Shown: positions 8,359 to 16,003 of the stretch, in pieces
Position numbering within the stretch: the stretch's first letter is position 1
How the letters are laid out: each line of letters starts with the position of its first letter
NCBI GenBank assembly: GCA_038210245.1
Contig: JBBQWW010000009.1
Location: 4,006-68,005, forward strand
Length of the DNA stretch: 64,000 nucleotides
From: Bog-756 sp038210245
Lineage (GTDB): Bacteria; Actinomycetota; Acidimicrobiia; Acidimicrobiales; RAAP-2
Direction of reading: 5' to 3'
Position numbers and translations under genes: made by a program
Notes under the pieces: model-generated
The model's database searches: none
What the model was told of the DNA's origin: nothing
What the model saw: only the letters and a program-made list of their open reading frames with translations

Positions 8359-9195
8359 TCAGCCGGCGGACCCTCCCGATGGCCCCTCGGCGGCGCCCAG
8401 GAAAGCGGGCCACTCTCCCCCTCCGTGGGCCACCACATTGGCCCCACTGACGTAGCTGGCCAGGGGAGAGGCCAGGAACAGGCAGATCCCGGCCACATCT
8501 TCAGGGGTGCCGAACCGGCCGAGGGGAACAGTGGCCGCCACCCGGACCATCCCCTCGGGGCCCCCGTAGTACTCGTCGGCCGCCTCAGTGGCCACCAGTC
8601 CGGCGCTGACCGCATTGACCCGGACCCTCGGGGCCCACTCGACGGCCAGCGTCTGGGTCAGGTTGATCAGGCCGGCCTTGGCCGCCCCGTAGGCCGACGA
8701 CCCCGGAGACGGCCGGATACCGCTCACCGAGGTGATGTTGACGATCGACCCGCCCTCCTCCTGCTCCTGCATGGCGCCGTTGGCCGCTTGGGCGCAGTAC
8801 AGGGGGGCGAGGAGGTTGAGCGTCACGATGGAGGCGGCGAACCGGGGTGAGGCCACGGCGGCGTCCACCGAGGGCGAGCCACCGGCGTTGTTGACCAGGG
8901 TGTCGATCCGCCCGAACCTCTCCACCGCGGTGGCGATCACGCCCGAGGCCTGATCGGCCTCCCGCACGTCCCCGACGACGAATACCGCCGTCCGTGCCGT
9001 GCCGGCGGCGTCGGTGGCCGTGGGGAGCTGGTCTTGAGGCACCTCGTGACGGCCGCACACCACCACGTCGGCCCCGGCGGCCAAGAAACCCTCGCTGATG
9101 CCCCGCCCGATACCCCTCGCCCCCCCGGTGACCACCACCACACGCCCGCGGAAGTCGAGATCCCCCGATGTGCGAGCAGATTCGTATGTGGCCAC
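8359..9195 (-). CDS. Short-chain dehydrogenase/reductase divergent from echA20
   Basis: The GTG at 9195 follows a strong GGGAGG ribosome-binding site at the right distance, giving 278 residues. An earlier in-frame start would add 44 unconserved residues. The SDR signatures are complete: VVTGGARGIGRG for cofactor binding, NNAGG, the catalytic Ser in NITSVSG and YGAAK (YxxxK). A C-terminal GGGEWPAFLG segment follows the usual SGAN motif. It stands divergent from echA20-ipdABC, as the SDR Rv3549c does in M. tuberculosis. A role in oxidising or reducing a hydroxylated steroid ring C/D CoA thioester is inferred from this context. Confidence 0.9.
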   Translation of the reverse strand: MATYESARTSGDLDFRGRVVVVTGGARGIGRGISEGFLAAGADVVVCGRHEVPQDQLPTATDAAGTARTAVFVVGDVREADQASGVIATAVERFGRIDTLVNNAGGSPSVDAAVASPRFAASIVTLNLLAPLYCAQAANGAMQEQEEGGSIVNITSVSGIRPSPGSSAYGAAKAGLINLTQTLAVEWAPRVRVNAVSAGLVATEAADEYYGGPEGMVRVAATVPLGRFGTPEDVAGICLFLASPLASYVSGANVVAHGGGEWPAFLGAAEGPSGGSAG

Positions 9196-9225
9196 AGCTG
9201 CCTCCCGGTCTCGACTGGTACTGTC

Positions 9226-9240
9226 CTGACGCTGTATCAG
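9226..9240. promoter_or_regulatory. Palindromic operator, divergent SDR/echA20 promoter
   Basis: CTGACGCTGTATCAG matches the motif found at four other promoters in the window (CTGACGGNCNGTCAG), with a weaker right half. The following ATC resembles the AT-rich flank seen at 35177 and 20407. It lies in the 190-bp region between the two divergent starts and could control both. Confidence 0.55.
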
Positions 9241-9385
9241 ATCACGCCGAGTGGGACCCCGCTCTCCGGCTCTGCGGCTCCCGGTGTCCCGGGACCGGGG
9301 ACCGGCTTCGGGAGTGGGGCCATCCACCGACCTTCACCACCCACCGAGTCCCCCGTCGACTCCCACCGACCGCCCGGAGCCCTGT

Positions 9386-10144
9386 ATGCCCATCACCGTC
9401 CACCAGAACGCTCCCGGGATCGCCGAGGTGGTCATCGACCACCCCCCGGTCAACGCTCTCGACGTGGCCGGCTGGTTCGGACTGGCCGACGCGGTGCTGG
9501 CCGCCGGACGGGTGCCCGACAACCGGGTGGTCATCGTGCGGGCCGAGGGGCGGGGCTTCTGTGCCGGAGTGGACATCAAGGAGATCCAGGCCCGAGGCGA
9601 CGAGGCCCTGATCGGGGCCAACCGGGGCTGCTTCGCCGCCTTCGCCGCCGTCTACGAGTGCGAGGTTCCGGTCATCGCCGCCGTCCACGGGTTCTGTCTG
9701 GGCGGCGGCGTGGGCATCGCCGGCAACGCCGACATCGTGGTGGCCTCCGACGATGCCACCTTCGGTCTGCCCGAGGTGGACCGGGGGGCCCTCGGAGCCG
9801 CCACCCACCTGTCGCGGCTGGTCCCCCAGCACCGGATGCGATCGATGGTCTACACCGCCGAGCCGGCCAGCGCCGCCGAGCTCCACCACTACGGCTCGGT
9901 GCTCCGGGTGGTGCCTCGAGACCAGTTGGTAGCCACGGCCTATGAGGTGGCCGCGACCATCGCCACCAAGTCTCCGACCATTCTCCGTCGGGCCAAGGAG
10001 TCGCTCAACGGGATCGACCCGGTGGACGTGAAGGGCAGCTACCGGCTCGAGCAGGGATTCACCTACGAACTGCACGTGGCCGGTGTGGCCGACGAGCAGC
10101 GCGCCGCCTTCGTCGAGAAGCGCGACGCCGACACCAGCAGATAG
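9386..10144 (+). CDS. echA20: Enoyl-CoA hydratase-family ring hydrolase (EchA20-like)
   Basis: The 252-residue crotonase-fold protein starts at ATG 9386, six bases after CGGAG. Oxyanion-hole segments are visible (GRGFCAGVDIKEI and HGFCLGGGVGIAGNADIV). It is immediately followed by ipdA, ipdB and ipdC, the same order as Rv3550-Rv3553. In mycobacteria EchA20 opens steroid ring D of the CoA-activated indane intermediate before IpdAB opens ring C. Assignment by sequence alone would only give crotonase family; the conserved cluster makes the EchA20 role likely. Confidence 0.85.
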   Translation: MPITVHQNAPGIAEVVIDHPPVNALDVAGWFGLADAVLAAGRVPDNRVVIVRAEGRGFCAGVDIKEIQARGDEALIGANRGCFAAFAAVYECEVPVIAAVHGFCLGGGVGIAGNADIVVASDDATFGLPEVDRGALGAATHLSRLVPQHRMRSMVYTAEPASAAELHHYGSVLRVVPRDQLVATAYEVAATIATKSPTILRRAKESLNGIDPVDVKGSYRLEQGFTYELHVAGVADEQRAAFVEKRDADTSR

Positions 10145-10152
10145 GGGCAGGC

Positions 10153-11070
10153 GTGTCTGACAAACGATTGACACTGGACGAGTTCGTCGGCGAGCTCCGC
10201 AGCGGGATGACCATCGGGATCGGCGGATGGGGATCCCGGCGTAAGCCCATGGCCGCCGTCAGGGCCATCCTGCGCAGCGACCTCACCGATCTGACCGTGG
10301 TGTCCTACGGAGGACCTGACGTCGGCCTGCTGTGTGCGGCCGGCAAGGTCAGTACGGCTGTCTACGGCTTCGTCACCCTCGACTCCATCCCGACCGACCC
10401 CCACTTCAAGGCGGCCCGCCAGGCCGGCGCCATCGAGTGCGTGGAGCTCGATGAAGGCATGTTCTACCTGGGCCTCATGGCCGCCTCGCAACGGGTGCCG
10501 TTCCTCCCCACCCGGGCCGGCCTGGGTTCCGACGTACTGGTGGTCAACCCGTCGCTGCGCACCGTGGTCTCGCCCTACGACGACGGCGAGGAGCTGGTGG
10601 CGGTGCCGGCCCTCCGGCTCGATGCCGCCCTGGTCCACGTGAATCGGGCCGACACCAAGGGGTCCGGTCAGGTACTCGGACCCGATCCCTTCTTCGACGA
10701 GCTGTTCCTTGGAGCGGCCGACCGCCGCTTCATGACCACGGAACGCATCGTGGAGACCGACCAGTTCGCCTCCGAGGGCCCCCTCCAGACCATGTGCATC
10801 AGCCGGCTGCTCACCGACGGGGTGATCGAGACCGAGGGGGGGGCCCACTTCACCGCCTGCGTTCCCGACTACTCGCGGGATGAGGCGTTCCAGAAGGAGT
10901 ACGTGGCCGCCGCCGGGGATCCCGAGGCCTGGGCCGCCTTCACCGAGCGGTTCCTGTCCGTGGACGAGCCCGCCTACCAGGTTGCCGTGGGCCAAGCCAC
11001 CGTGGAGAGGAAGGCCCGGATCGCCGCCGAGAAGGCCGCAGCTGCGGCCGGCCCAGGGGAGGCCTCATGA
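10153..11070 (+). CDS. ipdA: Steroid ring C-opening hydrolase, alpha subunit (IpdA-like CoA-transferase family)
   Basis: The 305-residue protein has a CoA-transferase family I alpha-subunit fold: an N-terminal MTIGIGGWGSRRKPMAAVRA nucleotide-loop-like segment, a VSYGGPDVGLLCAAGKV stretch, and a C-terminal Ala/Lys-rich helix. In M. tuberculosis IpdA and IpdB form a heteromer that hydrolyses a carbon-carbon bond in the last steroid ring intermediate rather than transferring CoA. The GTG start follows AGGGGCAGGC. The stop overlaps the ipdB start by ATGA, consistent with a 1:1 complex. Confidence 0.9.
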   Translation: MSDKRLTLDEFVGELRSGMTIGIGGWGSRRKPMAAVRAILRSDLTDLTVVSYGGPDVGLLCAAGKVSTAVYGFVTLDSIPTDPHFKAARQAGAIECVELDEGMFYLGLMAASQRVPFLPTRAGLGSDVLVVNPSLRTVVSPYDDGEELVAVPALRLDAALVHVNRADTKGSGQVLGPDPFFDELFLGAADRRFMTTERIVETDQFASEGPLQTMCISRLLTDGVIETEGGAHFTACVPDYSRDEAFQKEYVAAAGDPEAWAAFTERFLSVDEPAYQVAVGQATVERKARIAAEKAAAAAGPGEAS

Positions 11071-11864
11071 GCGCACCGCCACCAGACATCGAGGGTTCGG
11101 GAGGATCCGGAGTGACCCGGGCCGAGTACTGCGCCGTGGCTTGCGCCGAGGTCTTCCGGGGCGACGGCGAGGTCATGGCCAGCGCCTTCGGCACGGCACC
11201 GGCCCTGGGGGCCCGGCTAGCCCGGCTGACCTTCGCTCCCGACCTCGTCCTGACCGACGGTGACGCCGCCCTGGTGGCTGGAGTCCCAGCCCTCGGCGTC
11301 GACCCGACCACCCTCCTGCTCGAGTCGCACATGCCCTACCGGAAGGTATTCGACACCGTGTGGTCGGGCCGGCGGAACCTGATCATGATGGCCTCCCAGA
11401 TCGACCGCACCGGCAATCAGAACATCAGTGCCATCGGGGAGTGGGCCCGGCCCAAGGTCCAGCTGATCGGGGTGCGCGGCGCGCCCGGCAACACGGTCAA
11501 CCACCCGACGAGCTACTGGGTCCCCAACCACTCCACCCGCTCCTTCGTCGAGCAAGTGGACGTGGTCTGCGGTGTCGGCTACGCCCGGGCCGAGGGGGCC
11601 GGCCCCGCCGCCACCCGTTTTCACGAGATACGCCTGGTCATCTCCAACCTCGGGGTCTTCGACTTCGACACCCCCGATCGGGTGATGCGGCTGCGCTCGG
11701 TCCACCCCGGCGTGACCGTGGACGAGGTCGTCGGGGCCACCGGCTTCGAACTGGCCATCCCCGACCAGGTCGCCGAGACGCGTCAGCCCACCCCCGAAGA
11801 GCTCGAACTGCTCCGCAGCGTGCTCGATCCGCGAGGCCTCCGAGAGCGCGAGATCCGATCATGA
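11067..11864 (+). CDS. ipdB: Steroid ring C-opening hydrolase, beta subunit (IpdB-like)
   Basis: The 265-residue protein matches the beta subunit of the IpdAB pair. Features are an N-terminal EYCAVACAEVFRGDGEVMAS, PALGVDPTTLLLES, and the segment GAPGNTVNHPTSYWVPNHS that is typical of IpdB-like proteins. It overlaps both neighbours by 4 bp (ATGA), so ipdA-ipdB-ipdC is one translation-coupled unit. Length and gene order agree with the mycobacterial system. The substrate is inferred from family and context. Confidence 0.9.
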   Translation: MSAPPPDIEGSGGSGVTRAEYCAVACAEVFRGDGEVMASAFGTAPALGARLARLTFAPDLVLTDGDAALVAGVPALGVDPTTLLLESHMPYRKVFDTVWSGRRNLIMMASQIDRTGNQNISAIGEWARPKVQLIGVRGAPGNTVNHPTSYWVPNHSTRSFVEQVDVVCGVGYARAEGAGPAATRFHEIRLVISNLGVFDFDTPDRVMRLRSVHPGVTVDEVVGATGFELAIPDQVAETRQPTPEELELLRSVLDPRGLREREIRS

Positions 11865-13003
11865 CCCCTCCAGGCCGAGGCGCCGGTGGGGACGGGACGG
11901 CCCCGCCGGGAGCCCCGTCGAGCAGTGCCCCCCTCGTGCACCCGGCCCTGCACACGCCGTTCTGCGACCTGGTCGGCGTCCGGTACCCCATCGTCCAGAC
12001 GGGCATGGGCTGGGTGGCCGGACCCCGACTGGTGGCCGCCACCGCCGAGGCCGGAGGACTGGGCATCCTGGCGTCGGCCACCATGACCTTCCCCGAGCTG
12101 GTCACCGCCATCGCCGAGGTCCGGTCCCGCACCGACCGGCCGTTCGGGGTGAACATGCGGACCGACGTGGCCGACGTCGGGGACCGGGTGGCCCTGATGA
12201 TCGAGAACGGGGTGCGGGTGGCCAGCTTCGCCCAGGCCCCGAAGCCCGACCTGGTCACCCGGTGTCGCGACGCCGGGTTGGTGGTCATGCCCACCATCGG
12301 CGCCCGTCGCCACGCCGAGAAGGTGGCCGGTTGGGGTGTCGACGCAGTCATCGCCCAGGGTGGTGAGGGCGGGGGCCACACCGGTACGGTTCCCACCTCG
12401 CTGCTCACCCCGGCCGTCGTCGACGCCGTGGGTGACCGGGTCCAGGTCATTGCGGCCGGGGGCTTCTTCGACGGGCGGGGCCTGGTGGCGGCCCTGGCCT
12501 ACGGCGCCTCGGGTATCGCCATGGGTACACGGTTCCTTCTGACCCAGGAGAGCCGGGTGCCCGACGAGGTCAAGCAGGTCTACCTGGGGACGCCGGTGAC
12601 CGGCACGGTGGTCTCCACCGCCGTGGACGGTGCTCCCCAGCGGGTCATCCGCACCCAGTTGGTCGATCGGCTCGAGAAGTCCAGCTGGGTGCAGAACCTG
12701 CCCAGGGCCCTGGCCAACGCCCACGCCTTTCGCCGCGAGACCGAGACATCCCTCCCTGCCCTGGTCAAGGAAGGTCGGGCACTCAAGCAGGGCAACGAGC
12801 TGTCGTGGCCCCAGGTGGTGATGGCGGCCAACGCCCCCATGATGACCAAAGCCGCCCTGGTGGATGGTCGCACCGACGTGGGCATCCTGCCCACCGGCCA
12901 GGTGGTGGGTGAGATCGCCGAGCTGCCCACCGTGGCCGAGCTGATCGCCCGCATGGTGGCGGAAGCCACTGCCGTTCTGGACCGATTGGCTGGGTCGGCC
13001 TGA
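11861..13003 (+). CDS. ipdC: Nitronate-monooxygenase-like flavoprotein (IpdC-like)
   Basis: The 380-residue protein starts at the ATG overlapping the ipdB stop. After a Pro/Gly-rich leader of ~28 residues, the 2-nitropropane-dioxygenase/FMN barrel begins at CDLVGVRYPIVQTGMGWVAG. The FMN-phosphate and active-site segment AQGGEGGGHTG and a later AAGGFFDGRGLVAALAYGA are present. In actinobacterial steroid degraders, IpdC is a flavin-dependent oxidoreductase acting on the ring C/D CoA intermediate between EchA20 and IpdAB. The coupled location makes that role more likely than nitronate oxidation. A second paralogue lies at 46480-47451. Confidence 0.88.
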   Translation: MTPPGRGAGGDGTAPPGAPSSSAPLVHPALHTPFCDLVGVRYPIVQTGMGWVAGPRLVAATAEAGGLGILASATMTFPELVTAIAEVRSRTDRPFGVNMRTDVADVGDRVALMIENGVRVASFAQAPKPDLVTRCRDAGLVVMPTIGARRHAEKVAGWGVDAVIAQGGEGGGHTGTVPTSLLTPAVVDAVGDRVQVIAAGGFFDGRGLVAALAYGASGIAMGTRFLLTQESRVPDEVKQVYLGTPVTGTVVSTAVDGAPQRVIRTQLVDRLEKSSWVQNLPRALANAHAFRRETETSLPALVKEGRALKQGNELSWPQVVMAANAPMMTKAALVDGRTDVGILPTGQVVGEIAELPTVAELIARMVAEATAVLDRLAGSA

Positions 13004-13091
13004 GACGCTTAGGGCGGTCCATGGCCCAGGGCGACCGTGCCGACCACCTCCCCGTGACCAGCCGATCGCCGGTCCAATCGGGGTCGGTTGC

Positions 13092-13097
13092 TACTAT
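13092..13097 (+). promoter_or_regulatory. -10 box TACTAT for leaderless P450 transcript
   Basis: TACTAT fits TANNNT and ends 9 nt before the GTG at 13107, with no ribosome-binding site between. Initiation at or next to the start codon is inferred. Confidence 0.5.
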
Positions 13098-13106
13098 CCA
13101 CCTCCA

Positions 13107-14354
13107 GTGAATCCCTCGGCGGCTGCTCCGACCAGCTTCCACGCTGACTTCGATCTGCTCGATCCCGAGTGGAATGTCGATCCCTACCCGCACTACCGGG
13201 AACTCCGCCGGAACGCCCCGATCCACCGCAGCCAGATGGGCGACATGGGATTTTGGGTGGTGGCCCGCCACGCCGACTGCCTGGCCATGCTCCGCGACCG
13301 TCGCGTGAGCTCCGACACGTTGAACGTCCCCGAGGGTTTCCGTCGGCCCATCGGTGACGATCCCGTTGCTGCGGCCCGCCTCGATATGCGGCCGTTCCTG
13401 TTTCGGGACCCCCCGGACCACACCAGACTGCGCGGCCTGTTGGTCAAGGCTTTCACCCCCAGGGTCGTCGAGTCGCTCCGGGACCGAACCCAGCAGATGG
13501 TCGATGAACTCCTCGATGAGATCCTCGAGGCCGGGGAGGTCGATCTCCTTGAGGACTTTGCTTCCCCGCTGCCCGTACGGGTCATCTGCGACCTTCTGGG
13601 CGTCCCAGCTGCGGACTGGGGCCGATTCCGGATCTGGTCGGACGACATGGCTCGGGGGCTCGACCCTGACTTCCTGCTTTCGGATGAGATCGTTGCCGAT
13701 CGCGATGCCGCCGTGGTACAGTTCGCCGGCTACTTCTACGAGTTGTTGGCCCACCGCCGAAAGCACCTCGGGCACGATCTACTGAGCCGGCTCATCGAGG
13801 TAGAGGAAGGGGGTTCGGTCCTCACCGAAGCGGAGATGCTCTCGACCTGCATCCTGCTCCTCGTGGCTGGACACGAGACCACCACCATCCTGCTCTCCGG
13901 CGGCACCCTGGCCCTTCTCCGCAACCCGGACCAGATGAAGCTGTTCAGTGCCGATCCGGAGGCGCAGCGTGGCGGCATCGAGGAGATGCTCCGGTTCGTC
14001 ACTCCGGTGCAGATGACAGCGCGAGCCATGACCGAGAACTGCGAATTCGGTGGGGTGCGATTCGCCCGGGGGGACTACGCCATCCTACTTCTGGCCTCGG
14101 CCAACCGCGACGCCGAGGTGTTCGAGGATCCCGAACTGTTTGACATCACCCGGACGCCGAACAGCCATCTGGGTCTGGGCTTCGGCATCCACCACTGCCT
14201 CGGGGCACCCCTGGCGCGGATGCAGAGCCATGTGGCCCTGGCCACCTTGGTCCGTCGCGCTCCCCAGTTGACGCTGGCGACGGACGAAATCACCTACAAA
14301 TCCAACATCGTCATGCGATGCGTGGAGTCGTTGCCGGTGTCGATCCACGGCTGA
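13107..14354 (+). CDS. Cytochrome P450 monooxygenase
   Basis: The 415-residue soluble bacterial P450 has the I-helix oxygen-activation motif (AGHETTT), the K-helix ExxR (EEMLR) and the heme-ligand loop FGIHHCLGAPLAR, with Cys364 as thiolate ligand. FLFRDPPDHTRLRGLL is the usual C-helix region. It needs ferredoxin and a reductase, neither of which is encoded beside it. It follows ipdC by 104 bp with its own -10 box, so it is probably a separate transcript. A steroid or fatty-acid hydroxylase would suit the neighbourhood, but the CYP family cannot be assigned from motifs alone. Confidence 0.93.
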   Translation: MNPSAAAPTSFHADFDLLDPEWNVDPYPHYRELRRNAPIHRSQMGDMGFWVVARHADCLAMLRDRRVSSDTLNVPEGFRRPIGDDPVAAARLDMRPFLFRDPPDHTRLRGLLVKAFTPRVVESLRDRTQQMVDELLDEILEAGEVDLLEDFASPLPVRVICDLLGVPAADWGRFRIWSDDMARGLDPDFLLSDEIVADRDAAVVQFAGYFYELLAHRRKHLGHDLLSRLIEVEEGGSVLTEAEMLSTCILLLVAGHETTTILLSGGTLALLRNPDQMKLFSADPEAQRGGIEEMLRFVTPVQMTARAMTENCEFGGVRFARGDYAILLLASANRDAEVFEDPELFDITRTPNSHLGLGFGIHHCLGAPLARMQSHVALATLVRRAPQLTLATDEITYKSNIVMRCVESLPVSIHG

Positions 14355-14679
14355 CACTGCCGTCATCTGCGATACAAGACCACGAGATGCCGTGTCGTTC
14401 CGAGGCCAGCAAAGTCCCATTCCATTGGGTGATTCAGTTTCGGCTCATTTCCGTATAGATGCGAGCGGCGTTAGCACTCTTCGAGGCGTCATTTCGGTCG
14501 GGTTAACACTGCCAAGAGCCTGATTGGCCATTGTGCCGCCAATCCAAGTGAGCAATAATCTGGGGCAGCCGTACCTGCCACGGTTGCCGTACCTGCCACG
14601 GAAGACGATCGAAGACCTGCCTGCATCTCGCACTCCTTGCTTCGGTCGTCGACTCAAAGCATCAGCAAGAGGAGCTCTC
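14355..14679. other. 325-bp intergenic region between P450 and ketosynthase
   Basis: This stretch is less GC-rich than the genes around it. It holds a candidate promoter (TTGTGC at 14531-14536, 19-bp spacer, TAATCT at 14556-14561) and the direct repeat at 14568-14601. No coding frame with a credible start or homology is seen on either strand, and no tRNA-like structure was recognised. Confidence 0.5.
14568..14601 (+). repeat. Two 16-bp direct repeats near ketosynthase promoter
   Basis: GCCGTACCTGCCACGG occurs at 14568-14583 and again at 14586-14601, separated by TT, so the period is 18 bp. It starts seven bases after a TAATCT -10 candidate and ends about 80 bp before the ketosynthase start. 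A tandem regulator site is possible. Confidence 0.6.
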
Positions 14680-15900
14680 ATGTCGGAAGGCCTTCCGCAG
14701 TCTTCGCCGCCGTCGGTGCCTCTTCGGCGCGACCGGGGGTCGGAGATCAGCATCACGGGCGTGGGTGCGGTTACCGGCTACGGGTGGGGACGGAAGCACA
14801 TGTGGGACGGGTTCCTCCTCGGCGAGAGCGCGGTGAAGCTGGTCTCCGGGTTGGGCGACTTCGTAGCCGGAGGCGAGGCCTACCTGTCGCTCATCAACGA
14901 CGAGGGCGACCGACGTGACGGGCCGAGCCGGTTCATGCAGGCGTTCCGGTTCGCCGCACGCGAGGCCATCATCGATGCCACCGAACGAGGATGGGAACCG
15001 GGTCCCGTGGTCGGGGTGGTCCACAGCCTCGAAAAGGGCGACATGGACATGTGGAGCGACTTCTACCAGCACCCCGAGGTCAGGGTCAGGGCCAAGACCT
15101 GGGTGAACATGATGCCGTCCACCGTCATCACGCAGATGATGAAGGAACACGACTTCCACGGTCCGGCCATGTCGGTCTCAGCCATGTGCGCCAGCGCCAA
15201 CGCCGGCATGATCACGGCCAAGTCGTGGATCGACTCGGGGATCGCCACCGATGTAATCCTGTTGGCGACAGACCTGTCCGGTCTGCCCCAGAACCTCCGT
15301 CCGTTCAAGGATCTCGGCGTGGCCGTATTCGACGCCCCTCCCTTCGACGCCTGTCGCCCCTTCCAGGAGGGCAGCCGCGGCTTCGTCGGCGGTGAAGCGG
15401 CCGTGGCCATGGTGCTGTCCAAGCAGCCGACCGGCTCCTACGCGTCGGTGCTCGGGGGGGCCATGACGATGGATGCCTACAACTTGGTGGGTGTGGCCCC
15501 CGATCTCACCGAGATGACCCGTTGCTTCCGCCAGGCTCTGGTCAGCGCCGGCATCAGTGCCGAAGAGGTGGCCTACCTCAATGCCCACGCTCCGGGCACC
15601 GCGGCCTGCGATGTCGCCGAGGCCCGGATCATGGATGAGCTCTTTCCTAACGCCCACGGCGTCTACTCGGTAAAGCCCCTGGTCGGCCACTGCCAGTCGG
15701 CCGCGGCGGGCGTGGAGACCCTGGCCACGCTGTACGCGTACCAAACCGGCTACATCCCGGCCCCTCCCCGGGTGGCCCCTGGTCACCCCAAGCTGGTCGA
15801 TGGACGAACTCCCAGCGTGCCGGGGGTAACGCTCAAGTCCTCGATCGGAATGGGCGGTTACAACACCGTCGTGGTGATGGCCGAACCCGACTACGCCTGA
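14680..15900 (+). CDS. Stand-alone beta-ketoacyl synthase (FabF/KasA-like)
   Basis: The 406-residue protein starts at an ATG preceded by AAGAGGAG. It has a complete ketosynthase triad: Cys170 in SVSAMCASANAG, His303 in NAHAPGTAACD, and His337 with Lys332 in SVKPLVGHCQSAAAG. GMGGYNTVVVM is the C-terminal glycine-rich motif. Length is typical of condensing enzymes of fatty-acid or polyketide synthesis. No acyl carrier protein, acyltransferase or ketoreductase is adjacent, so its acyl donor must come from elsewhere. The loop after the cysteine and NAHAP in place of NAHGT differ from housekeeping FabF, suggesting a specialised role. Confidence 0.9.
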   Translation: MSEGLPQSSPPSVPLRRDRGSEISITGVGAVTGYGWGRKHMWDGFLLGESAVKLVSGLGDFVAGGEAYLSLINDEGDRRDGPSRFMQAFRFAAREAIIDATERGWEPGPVVGVVHSLEKGDMDMWSDFYQHPEVRVRAKTWVNMMPSTVITQMMKEHDFHGPAMSVSAMCASANAGMITAKSWIDSGIATDVILLATDLSGLPQNLRPFKDLGVAVFDAPPFDACRPFQEGSRGFVGGEAAVAMVLSKQPTGSYASVLGGAMTMDAYNLVGVAPDLTEMTRCFRQALVSAGISAEEVAYLNAHAPGTAACDVAEARIMDELFPNAHGVYSVKPLVGHCQSAAAGVETLATLYAYQTGYIPAPPRVAPGHPKLVDGRTPSVPGVTLKSSIGMGGYNTVVVMAEPDYA

Positions 15901-16003
15901 CCCGTTCGGCCGCAATGTGGCTCGTCGGCCCCGGCGGAGCGACGCGTGGCTGGCCGAGGCCGCATCCACTCGCCGCAGTCCGTACCTAAAGCCGGACAGG
16001 TAA

